Shown here: positions 57,384-64,000 of the stretch, piece after piece
Position numbering within the stretch: the stretch's first letter is position 1
How the letters are laid out: each line of letters starts with the position of its first letter
From: Alphaproteobacteria bacterium
GTDB taxonomy: Bacteria > Pseudomonadota > Alphaproteobacteria > Acetobacterales > Acetobacteraceae
Reading direction: 5' to 3'
Length of the DNA stretch: 64,000 nucleotides
Assembly: GCA_026400815.1 (NCBI GenBank)
Contig: JAPLOI010000053.1
Coordinates: forward strand, 1-64,000
Program-made: the position numbers and the translations under genes
The notes under the pieces: generated by a model
The model's input: the letters and a program-made list of their open reading frames with translations, nothing else
Told to the model about the DNA's origin: nothing
Database searches by the model: none

Positions 57384-58853
57384 ATGAACGATCGTGCCGC
57401 AGACGGGGCCAAGGGGCCCGCAGGATCCGAGACCCCAGCACCGGGAACACAGCGCAGAACAAGCCAGCGTTCGCGGCTGACGGCGCTGATCGTGGCCTGC
57501 GCCCTGTTCATGCAGAACCTGGACAGCACGGTGATCGCCACCGCGCTACCCACCATCGCGCGGGCCTTCGGGTCTGATCCCGTGCACATGAACGTGGCGT
57601 TGACGGCCTATCTGCTGTCCCTCGCCGTTTTCATTCCGGCATCTGGCTGGATCGCGGACCGGTACGGGGCCAAGCACGTGTTCCGGCTGGCAATCATCGT
57701 TTTCACGATCGGCTCGGTGCTGTGTGGCTTCTCCAACTCCTTGGGCGAGCTGGTGGCGGCGCGGGCGTTCCAGGGGCTGGGCGGGGCGATGATGGTGCCG
57801 GTGGGGCGGCTGGTGCTGCTGCGCACGGTGCCGAAGCACGAGCTGGTGGCGGCGATGGCCTGGCTTTCCACGCCGGCGCTGCTGGGGCCGGTGCTGGGGC
57901 CCCCGATCGGCGGGTTCATCGTGGAGTACTTCTCCTGGCGGGCCATCTTTCAGATCAACATCCCCATGGGCATCCTGGGCGTGGTGCTGGTGACGCTGTA
58001 CGTGGACGATATCCGTGAGCCCGGCGGGGCGCCGTTCGATTGGGCCGGCTTCGTGCTCTCCGGCACCGCGCTGGCGAGCCTGATGTTCGGGCTGGAGACG
58101 ATGGGGCGGGGCATCTTCTCGCCCTGGGTCAGCTGGGCGGCAATCGGGGTGGGGGTAGGCTCCGGCCTGCTCTATGGCTGGCATGCGCGGCGGCATGCCG
58201 CACCATTGATCGATTTCGGGCTGCTGAAATACCGCACCTTCCTGGTGGCGGTGGCGGGCGGCACGCTGTTCCGCATCGGGATCGGGGCCATTCCGTTCCT
58301 GCTGCCGATGATGCTGCAGCTGACCTTCGGCAAATCCGCCACCGAAAGCGGGCTGATCACCTTCGCCAGCTCGCTCGGCGCGCTGGCGATGAAGCCGGCG
58401 GCAACACGGGCGCTGCGGCTGCTGGGGTTCCGCGACACGCTGCTGGTGAACTGCGTGATTTCCTCCGTGCTGCTGGGGCTGGTGGCGTTCTTCCAGCCTG
58501 CCTGGCCGATAGCGCTGATCTACCTGATCCTGCTGGCGGGCGGTTTCTTCCGCTCCCTGCAGTTCACGGCGTTCAATGCCCTGGCCTATGCCGATATCCC
58601 GCGGCCGAAGATGGGGTTCGCGACCGGGTTCTACGCCACGGTGCAGCAGGTTTCGGCGACGCTGGGGGTAACGGTGGGGGCGGCATCGCTCACCATAACC
58701 ATGGCGCTTTCGGGCGCGCATGAGCCGCAGTTGCAGGATTTCGCCACCGCGTTCCTGGTGGTGGCGGCATTCTCCCTGTGCTCGCTGCCGGCCTCCCTGC
58801 TGCTGCCGCGGGATGCGGCGCAGGATATGAGCGGGCATGTGCGCCGGGGGTGA
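57384..58853 (+). CDS. DHA2-family MFS drug efflux pump (EmrB/QacA type, 14 TM)
   Basis: The 489-residue transporter has MQNLDSTVIATALPTIARAF in TM1 (motif D1 with the membrane Asp), the GWIADRYGAKHVF loop 2-3 motif A, RAFQGLGGAMMVPVGRLVLL in TM4, and LGPPIGGFIVEYFSWRAIF (motif C) in TM5. Fourteen TM segments fit the length. It probably exports cationic or lipophilic compounds by proton antiport. No HlyD-like adaptor is adjacent. The hydrophilic N-terminal tail of about 30 residues is Pro/Ala-rich. Confidence 0.88.
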   Translation: MNDRAADGAKGPAGSETPAPGTQRRTSQRSRLTALIVACALFMQNLDSTVIATALPTIARAFGSDPVHMNVALTAYLLSLAVFIPASGWIADRYGAKHVFRLAIIVFTIGSVLCGFSNSLGELVAARAFQGLGGAMMVPVGRLVLLRTVPKHELVAAMAWLSTPALLGPVLGPPIGGFIVEYFSWRAIFQINIPMGILGVVLVTLYVDDIREPGGAPFDWAGFVLSGTALASLMFGLETMGRGIFSPWVSWAAIGVGVGSGLLYGWHARRHAAPLIDFGLLKYRTFLVAVAGGTLFRIGIGAIPFLLPMMLQLTFGKSATESGLITFASSLGALAMKPAATRALRLLGFRDTLLVNCVISSVLLGLVAFFQPAWPIALIYLILLAGGFFRSLQFTAFNALAYADIPRPKMGFATGFYATVQQVSATLGVTVGAASLTITMALSGAHEPQLQDFATAFLVVAAFSLCSLPASLLLPRDAAQDMSGHVRRG

Positions 58854-58886
58854 CCCCGCTCTCGCCGCTGGGATATAACGCCGGGC

Positions 58887-59579
58887 ATGCTGACACCGGA
58901 TGAATGGACCGCCGTGCTGCTGACCCTTGGGGTGGCGGCGCGCAGCGTGGCGTTCGGGCTGCCGGTGGCCGTGGGGCTGGCCTGGCTGCTGGCGCGCGGG
59001 CGGTTTCCGGGCAAGGCGGTGCTGGACGCGCTGGTCCACCTGCCGATGGTGCTGCCGCCCGTGGTGGTGGGCTGGCTGCTGCTGCTGCTGCTGGGGGTGC
59101 GCGGGCCGGTGGGCGCCTGGCTGCACGACTGGTTCGGGGTGCGGCTGGTGTTCACCACCACGGGGGCGGCACTGGCCTGTGCCGCGATGTCTTTGCCGCT
59201 GATGGTGCGGGCAGTGCGGCTTTCGATCGAGGCGATCGACCCGGGGCTGGAGCAGGCAGCGCGCACGCTGGGGGCCGGGCGGCTGGACCGGTTCATGACC
59301 ATCACGCTGCCGCTGGCGCTGCCGGGCGTGCTCTCTGGCGCCATTGTCGGCTACGTCGCCTCCCTGGGCGAGTTCGGGGCGGTGATCACCTTTGCCGCCA
59401 ATATTCCCGGGGAGACGCAGACGTTGCCGTTGGCGATCTATAGCGCGCTGCAGTCCCCCAATGGCGAGGAGACGGCGGCGAAGCTTGCCCTGGTCTCGAT
59501 CGGGCTGGCGCTGGTGGGGCTGGGCGCGGCCGAGTGGGCCGGGGGGCGTGCGCGGGCGGCGGTGGGGCAGCGGCCGTGA
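58887..59579 (+). CDS. modB: Molybdate ABC transporter permease
   Basis: The 230-residue inner-membrane permease has five to six TM helices and the EAA loop as QAARTLGAGRLDRFMTITLP, which docks to ModC. GEFGAVITFAANIPGETQTL near the end is highly typical of ModB. It overlaps modC in GTGA. The substrate-binding protein gene modA is not upstream; the preceding gene is the MFS pump. Confidence 0.93.
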   Translation: MLTPDEWTAVLLTLGVAARSVAFGLPVAVGLAWLLARGRFPGKAVLDALVHLPMVLPPVVVGWLLLLLLGVRGPVGAWLHDWFGVRLVFTTTGAALACAAMSLPLMVRAVRLSIEAIDPGLEQAARTLGAGRLDRFMTITLPLALPGVLSGAIVGYVASLGEFGAVITFAANIPGETQTLPLAIYSALQSPNGEETAAKLALVSIGLALVGLGAAEWAGGRARAAVGQRP

Positions 59580-60649
59580 TCGAGTTTTCGCTGCGGCATC
59601 AGTTTCCTGGCGGCCTCGCGCTGGCGATCGACTTCGTGGCGCCGGATGGGGCGACGGCGCTGTTCGGGCCCTCCGGCGCCGGGAAATCCAGCGTGGTCGG
59701 CGTGATCGCCGGGCTCCTCGCCGCGCAGGCGGCGCGGGTGGTGGTGGATGGTGAGGTGCTGACCGACACGTTCCGGCGCATCCATGTGCCGGTGGAGCGG
59801 CGGCGGCTCGGCCTGGTGTTCCAGGAGGCGCGGCTGTTTCCGCATATGAGCGTGCGGAAGAACCTCATGTATGGGTTTGCCCGGGCGCCGGCGGGGGAGA
59901 TCGGGTTCGACGACGTGGTGGAGCTGCTGGGGATCGCAGCACTGCTGGAACGGCGGCCGCATACGCTTTCGGGCGGGGAGCGGCAGCGCGTGGCGATCGG
60001 GCGGGCGCTGCTGGCGCAGCCGCGGCTGTTGCTGATGGATGAGCCGCTGGCGAGCCTGGATGCGGCGCGCAAGGCGGAGATCCTGCCCTATCTCGCGCGG
60101 CTGAAGCAGGCATTGGCGCTGCCGATCGTCTACGTAACCCACGCACTGGACGAGGTCTACGCGATCGCCGACACGCTGGTGCTGCTGGAAGGTGGCCAGG
60201 TGCGGGCGGCCGGGCCACTGGCGGAGGTGACCTCGCGCGGCGACGTGCCGCTGGCCGCGCGCGACGATGCCGGGGCGGTGCTGGAAGCCCGCGTGGCGGA
60301 ACATCACCCGGCGCGCCAGCTCTCGCTGTTGCGGGCCGGGCCGTTGGCGCTGTGGGTGCCGCTGGTCGCGGGTTCGCTCGGCACGCGGCTGCGGGTGCGG
60401 ATTCCGGCGCGGGAGGTGATTCTCGCGACCGAAGCGCCGCAGGGGATCAGCCTGCACAACGTGCTGCCGGTGCTGGTGGTGGCGGTGAGCGAGGACCAGG
60501 CCCGGCATACCGCGATGGTGGAGCTGGGCAGCGGCGAGGTGCGGCTGCTGGCGCGGATCACGCCGGATGCGGTGGCACGGCTGGGGCTGCGGCCGGGAAA
60601 GCCGGTGTTGGCGCTGGTGAAATCGATGAGCGTGGACCGGGTGGGGTGA
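59576..60649 (+). CDS. modC: Molybdate ABC transporter ATP-binding protein
   Basis: ModC drives molybdate import. The 357-residue product starts with GTG 59576 (VIEFSLRHQFPGG), with Walker A FGPSGAGKSSVVG, the signature LSGGERQRVAIGRALL, Walker B LLLMDEPLASLD, the switch His in YVTHALDEV, and a C-terminal mop/TOBE molybdate-binding domain (about 295-355: LGTRLRVRIPAREVILAT). The Mop domain senses molybdate and restrains transport. It is coupled to modB by the overlap. Confidence 0.95.
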   Translation: MIEFSLRHQFPGGLALAIDFVAPDGATALFGPSGAGKSSVVGVIAGLLAAQAARVVVDGEVLTDTFRRIHVPVERRRLGLVFQEARLFPHMSVRKNLMYGFARAPAGEIGFDDVVELLGIAALLERRPHTLSGGERQRVAIGRALLAQPRLLLMDEPLASLDAARKAEILPYLARLKQALALPIVYVTHALDEVYAIADTLVLLEGGQVRAAGPLAEVTSRGDVPLAARDDAGAVLEARVAEHHPARQLSLLRAGPLALWVPLVAGSLGTRLRVRIPAREVILATEAPQGISLHNVLPVLVVAVSEDQARHTAMVELGSGEVRLLARITPDAVARLGLRPGKPVLALVKSMSVDRVG

Positions 60650-60652
60650 ATG

Positions 60653-60842
60653 AAGGCCAGGGCTCTGCCCTGGACCCGCCAGGGACCTGAGGTCCCTGGA
60701 CCCACATCACTTTTGCCCAATGGGATAGGGGGTGCCTTCGGATCACTGATCCGAAGGCACCCCCTATCCCATTGGGCAACAAACGGAAGGGGTCTGGGGC
60801 CTGAGGCCCCAGCGGGGCCGAGGGGCAGAGCCCCTCGCCTTG
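60653..60842. repeat. Composite intergenic repeat (set 2) with 33-bp perfect palindromic core
   Basis: The left flank is nearly identical to that at 52062 for about 55 bases. The core spans 60713-60779: two perfect 33-bp arms around a single central C, the left arm beginning TTGCCCAATGGGATAGGGGG and ending CCTTCGGATCA. The right flank holds GGGGCCTGAGGCCCC and AGGGGCAGAGCCCCT stems. It lies between the converging modC and rho genes, where it would stop both transcripts. Confidence 0.88.
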
Positions 60843-60843
60843 C

Positions 60844-62118
60844 CTAGGTGTTCATCGCGTCGAAGAAGTCCTGGTTGGACTTGCTGTATTTCAGCTTGTC
60901 CAGCAGGAAGTCCATCGCGTCCATCGTCCCCATCGGGTTCAGGATGCGGCGCAGCACCCACATCTTGCTGAGCGTGCCACGGTCCACCAACAGCTCTTCC
61001 TTGCGGGTGCCGGACTTCGTGATGTCGATGGCGGGGAAGGTGCGCTTGTCCGACAGCTTGCGGTCCAGGATGACCTCGGAATTGCCGGTGCCCTTGAACT
61101 CCTCGAAGATCACTTCGTCCATGCGGCTGCCGGTGTCGATCAGAGCGGTGGCGATGATGGTGAGGCTGCCGCCTTCCTCGATGTTGCGCGCCGCGCCGAA
61201 GAAGCGCTTGGGGCGCTGCAGGGCGTTCGCGTCCACGCCGCCCGTGAGCACCTTGCCGGAGGAGGGCACGACGGTGTTGTAGGCGCGGGCGAGGCGGGTG
61301 ATGGAATCCAGCAGGATCACCACGTCGCGCTTGTGTTCCACCAGGCGCTTGGCCTTTTCCAGCACCATTTCCGTGACCTGCACGTGGCGGGTGGCAGGCT
61401 CATCGAAGGTGGAGGCAACCACTTCGCCGCGCACGGTGCGCGACATGTCCGTCACTTCCTCCGGCCGCTCGTCGATGAGCAGGACCATCAGGAAGACTTC
61501 GGGATGGTTGGTGGAGATCGACTTGGCGATGCTCTGCAGCATCATGGTCTTGCCGGTGCGCGGCGGGGCGACGATCAGGGCGCGCTGGCCCTTGCCGATG
61601 GGGGCGACGAGGTCGATCACCCGCGGCATGTAGTCCTTGGTAGCGCCCTTCGCGGTCGGCTCGGTCTGCTCCATCTCCATCTTGAGCTTCCGCTCGGGAT
61701 AGAGGGGGGTCAGGTTGTCGAAGTTGATGCGGTGCTTCACCGCCTCGGGCGGCTCGAAGTTGATGGTGTTGACCTTGAGCAGCGCGAAGTAGCGCTCACC
61801 ATCCTTGGGCGCGCGGATCTGGCCTTCCACCGTGTCGCCGGTGCGCAGGCCGAAGCGGCGCACCTGGGTGGGGCTCACGTAGATGTCATCGGGGCCGGGC
61901 AGATAGTTGCTCTCGGCGGAGCGCAGGTAGCCGAAGCCGTCTGGCAGGATTTCCAGCGTGCCTTCGCCGTGGATGGCCTGGTCGTTCTCGGCGAGGCTTT
62001 TGAGGATCGCGAACATCATGTCCTGCTTGCGCAGGGAGGATGCGTTCTCGATGGCCAGCGACTCCGCGAAGCTGAGCAGGTCGGCGGGGGTCTTTGCCTT
62101 GAGTTCGGCAAGATGCAT
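60844..62118 (-). CDS. rho: Transcription termination factor Rho
   Basis: This hexameric RNA-dependent ATPase ends transcription at C-rich sites. The 424-residue protein has the N-terminal RNA-binding domain with [20 protein letters not shown], the Walker A motif [15 protein letters not shown] (about residue 180), Walker [17 protein letters not shown], and the R-loop region [23 protein letters not shown] 62118 ([20 protein letters not shown]) matches the family; the longer frame from 62229 reads the leader. It is essential in most proteobacteria. Confidence 0.97.
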   Translation of the reverse strand: MHLAELKAKTPADLLSFAESLAIENASSLRKQDMMFAILKSLAENDQAIHGEGTLEILPDGFGYLRSAESNYLPGPDDIYVSPTQVRRFGLRTGDTVEGQIRAPKDGERYFALLKVNTINFEPPEAVKHRINFDNLTPLYPERKLKMEMEQTEPTAKGATKDYMPRVIDLVAPIGKGQRALIVAPPRTGKTMMLQSIAKSISTNHPEVFLMVLLIDERPEEVTDMSRTVRGEVVASTFDEPATRHVQVTEMVLEKAKRLVEHKRDVVILLDSITRLARAYNTVVPSSGKVLTGGVDANALQRPKRFFGAARNIEEGGSLTIIATALIDTGSRMDEVIFEEFKGTGNSEVILDRKLSDKRTFPAIDITKSGTRKEELLVDRGTLSKMWVLRRILNPMGTMDAMDFLLDKLKYSKSNQDFFDAMNT

Positions 62119-62338
62119 GTGGAGGCCTCGTGCGGTGCCGCCAGGGGCGACAGAAGAGGGGTTCGGCGGAGGGAGCGGTCGTCGGGGGGGCTGTTCCGCC
62201 GTCAATCCGGGGGGCGCGCGAGGGGCCACCGGGCGGTCGGAACTGCGATGCGGGGAGGGAAGGGGCAGAAAGGCGGCGCGCCGGGTGGCTGCACCGCGTT
62301 CTTGGTAGGCGCGGATTCCGGTGGCGTCAAGCCAGGGG
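62119..62338 (-). promoter_or_regulatory. C-rich leader of rho (possible autoregulatory rut region)
   Basis: On the minus (mRNA-sense) strand the stretch before rho is unusually rich in C over G: runs such as CTGCCCCTTCCCTCCCCGC and AGCCCCCCCGACGACCGC, with few G. This is the type of sequence Rho binds. Rho autoregulation through its leader is known in enterobacteria; here it is inferred from composition. Confidence 0.45.
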
Positions 62339-62794
62339 TCAGGCAGCGCCGGGTGGAACGGGGCGGCGCCACTCCATGTCGCCCTCGGGCTGGCGGGGGG
62401 CAGTGAAGCCGAACTTGGCGTAGAGGCCGTGCGCGTCGTCGGTGTTCAGGGTCCAGGCACGGACAGTGGCAACCGCGGGATGTTCAAGCACGGCGCGCAC
62501 CAGGCCGGTGGCCAGGCCGCGGCCGCGATGGGCGGGCAGGATGAACACGTCGGTGAGGCGGGCGTTCAGCGTGTAGTCCGTCACGGCGCGGGCGAAGCCG
62601 GCTTGGGAACCATCCGGCGCGTAGAGGCCGATGGCGTGGGCAAGGCGGATGCTGCGTTCCACCGTCTCACGCGAGCGGCCGCGGGCCCAGGCAGATTCTT
62701 CGGTGAGCCAGCGGTGGATGGTGTCGATGTCCATCCGCGCCTTATCGTCGGACGTGAAGTAGCCGTAGGCGAGCTCGGTGCGGATTTCGGACAT
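62339..62794 (-). CDS. GNAT family N-acetyltransferase
   Basis: The 151-residue protein has the acetyl-CoA motif [20 protein letters not shown] (about residues 82-101) and the conserved end [13 protein letters not shown]. The N-terminal [20 protein letters not shown] is typical of the small GNAT group found as single-domain enzymes. Its substrate is unknown. The start codon overlaps the hemJ stop (TGATG). Confidence 0.88.
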   Translation of the reverse strand: MSEIRTELAYGYFTSDDKARMDIDTIHRWLTEESAWARGRSRETVERSIRLAHAIGLYAPDGSQAGFARAVTDYTLNARLTDVFILPAHRGRGLATGLVRAVLEHPAVATVRAWTLNTDDAHGLYAKFGFTAPRQPEGDMEWRRPVPPGAA

Positions 62795-63240
62795 CAGAAG
62801 GGCTTCACGATGACCATGATGACGATGATCACCATGAGCACGGTCGGGACCTCATTGGCGATGCGGTAGAATTTATGGCTGCGGCGGTTGCGGTCTTCCA
62901 GGAACTCGCGCCGCCACTTGGACATGGCGCCGTGAAAGCCGGTCATGAGCAGGACCATGGTGAGCTTTACGTGCCACCAGCCATCGTGCTTCCAGTCGAT
63001 CACGCCGGGCGTGGAGAGCAGGAGCAGCCCGAAGAACCAGGTGGAGATCATCGCGGGGTTGATGATCTGCTTCAGCAGGCGGCGCTCCATCACCTTGAAA
63101 CGCTCGCTCTCCACCGAGCCCGTGGCAAGCTGCGTGTGGTACACGAACAGCCGCGGCAGGTAGAACATGCCGGCCATCCAGGCGATCATGCTGATAACGT
63201 GCAGCGCCTTGATCCAGGGGTAGAACGCGACAAGCGACAT
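62794..63240 (-). CDS. hemJ: HemJ-type protoporphyrinogen oxidase
   Basis: HemJ oxidises protoporphyrinogen IX to protoporphyrin IX in haem synthesis. The 148-residue membrane protein has four hydrophobic helices, with KALHVISMIAWMAGMFYLPR (conserved haem-ligand His) near the N-terminus, FVYH, and KLTMVLLMTGFHGAMSKWRR with GFH. ATG 63240 is chosen because it overlaps the HAD stop in TGATG and gives the family N-terminus. The frame from 63357 is a shadow of the HAD gene. Confidence 0.92.
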   Translation of the reverse strand: MSLVAFYPWIKALHVISMIAWMAGMFYLPRLFVYHTQLATGSVESERFKVMERRLLKQIINPAMISTWFFGLLLLSTPGVIDWKHDGWWHVKLTMVLLMTGFHGAMSKWRREFLEDRNRRSHKFYRIANEVPTVLMVIIVIMVIVKPF

Positions 63241-63932
63241 CACGCGGTCTCCTTGCCGGCGGCGAGATAGCCGGGCAGGTCGAACATGGAGCGGAACGGC
63301 ACGGCGCCGACGGCAGCCAGGCGGGTGCCGTCGTGGTGTGGGGCGTAGCCCAGGCAATCCATGCCGGCGGCGCGGGCGGCAGTGGCGCCGGGCACGGAAT
63401 CCTCAATCACCACGCATTCTTCGGGCGCCACGCCCTGGGCCGCGGCGGTGGCGAGGAACAGATCGGGCGCCGGCTTGCCGCGGGCGACATCGCGATGGGA
63501 ATGCACACGGCCAGCGACGAGATCGCGGATGCCGAGGCGGCCGAACTTCACGTGCATCTCCTCATGCGAGGAATTGCTCGCCACGCGCCAGGGCAGGCCA
63601 AGTGCGGTGGTGGCGCGCAACGCTTCCACCGCGCCGGGGATGGGGCCAACGCCTTCCGCCATGGCGTCGATCACCTTCTGCACCAGGGATTGCTTCCAGT
63701 GCTCCTCCAGCGCGCGGCCGAGGCGGCGTTCGATCAGCGGCTGCATGTCGGTGAAGGTGAGGCCGAGGAAATGTCCGTCGGCCTCGTGCGCGGTCATCGC
63801 CCAGCCGAGCGCGCTCAGCTCCTCCGCCACCACGCGGTTGGCCACAGGCTCGCTGTCCACCAGCACGCCGTCGCAATCGTAGATCACGAGGCGCAGCGGC
63901 GCGCGGCGGCGGCGCATGAAATCGAGCGGCAT
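63240..63932 (-). CDS. HAD-superfamily phosphatase/phosphoglucomutase-like
   Basis: The 230-residue protein has motif 1 VIYDCDGVLVDSEPVANRVV (nucleophile and acid Asp), a helical cap, motif 2 in VASNSSHEEM, the motif 3 Lys in ARGKPAPDLFLATA, and motif 4 VVIEDSVPGATAARAAG. This is the beta-phosphoglucomutase/phosphoglycolate phosphatase group. ATG 63932 overlaps the upstream stop in TGATG; ATG 63917 is the alternative. It is probably co-translated with hemJ. Confidence 0.88.
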   Translation of the reverse strand: MPLDFMRRRRAPLRLVIYDCDGVLVDSEPVANRVVAEELSALGWAMTAHEADGHFLGLTFTDMQPLIERRLGRALEEHWKQSLVQKVIDAMAEGVGPIPGAVEALRATTALGLPWRVASNSSHEEMHVKFGRLGIRDLVAGRVHSHRDVARGKPAPDLFLATAAAQGVAPEECVVIEDSVPGATAARAAGMDCLGYAPHHDGTRLAAVGAVPFRSMFDLPGYLAAGKETA

Positions 63933-64000
63933 CAGGCTTCCGCCGGAACAGGCTTGCCGGCGCGGGCGTGCGGGCAATCGCCGAAGGGGGCGGGGCAGGT
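63932..64000 (-). CDS. C-terminal end of an upstream gene (cut by window edge)
   Basis: The last 22 codons of a minus-strand frame read TCPAPFGDCPHARAGKPVPA and EA, ending in TGA that overlaps the HAD start (TGATG). The two cysteines and the closeness to the HAD gene suggest a real gene in the same operon. Too little is visible to name it. Confidence 0.5.
   Translation of the reverse strand, partial: TCPAPFGDCPHARAGKPVPAEA

Noticed and set aside
62118..62229. Longer N-terminus for Rho
   Set aside because: The extra codons are Pro/Arg-rich leader sequence; the family N-terminus MHLAELK starts at 62118.

Overview
The window is high-GC DNA with the gene content of an alphaproteobacterium, most likely a member of the Acetobacteraceae (order Rhodospirillales/Acetobacterales). 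This placement is an inference. It rests on the G/C-rich codon use, a CtrA-type response regulator, HrcA/CIRCE-controlled groESL, a hemJ-type protoporphyrinogen oxidase near rho, several TPR-glycosyltransferase paralogues, a PEP-CTERM protein, and two families of dispersed intergenic hairpin elements. No rRNA, CRISPR array, prophage or replication origin was seen. There are two tRNA genes, Met-CAU and Arg-CCG.

Layout. 1-500: tail of an IS4-type transposase with a -1 shift at an A8 run, then an intergenic hairpin. 515-1850: a CtrA/FtcR-like response regulator broken at a G7 run, an operator-like pair of palindromes, and repeats. 1850-6190 (minus): RND efflux permease and its periplasmic adaptor. 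6304-9018: HMG-CoA lyase, a small lipoprotein and an Fsr-like MFS exporter. 9064-17909: five consecutive overlapping or nearly abutting genes for TPR plus GT9-like glycosyltransferase proteins, the most distinctive cluster here. 18016-20418: dihydroorotase, YgfZ and a 52-residue protein. 20581-25743: groESL with two CIRCE sites, two cold-shock genes, a threonine dehydratase-like enzyme, a 24-bp tandem repeat and aat. 25776-38728: a secreted protein, msrQ, bcp-glnE, a YhdP/AsmA-like protein, a haloacid dehalogenase coupled to an SGNH hydrolase, tyrS and an alpha/beta hydrolase.

39094-42924 is a sulfur-transfer operon: two cysteine desulfurases, a 2Fe-2S ferredoxin and the tRNA thiolase mnmA. 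43074-52038 holds tRNA-Met, a PEP-CTERM protein, an acetamidase-type enzyme, an M20 amidohydrolase, an Eis-like acetyltransferase, tRNA-Arg, a 1022-residue patatin-like membrane phospholipase, a lipase-like lipoprotein and a CHCC zinc-finger protein. 52310-64000 carries polA, ahcY behind a palindromic operator candidate, a DHA2 MFS pump, modBC, rho with a C-rich leader, and an operon (unknown gene, HAD phosphatase, hemJ, GNAT) joined by TGATG overlaps.

The main structure not explained by ordinary genes is two sets of composite, mostly bidirectional terminator-like elements. Set 1 (loci at 477, 17898, 27266, 41728, 44985, 55107) pairs two T-rich hairpins, often around a variable GC palindrome, and the arms show compensatory changes. 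Set 2 (1613, 52062, 60653) has conserved CCAGGG-type flanks; the latter two copies surround long, perfect palindromes of unrelated sequence. Several genes end inside set 1 elements and take their stop codon or last residues from them.
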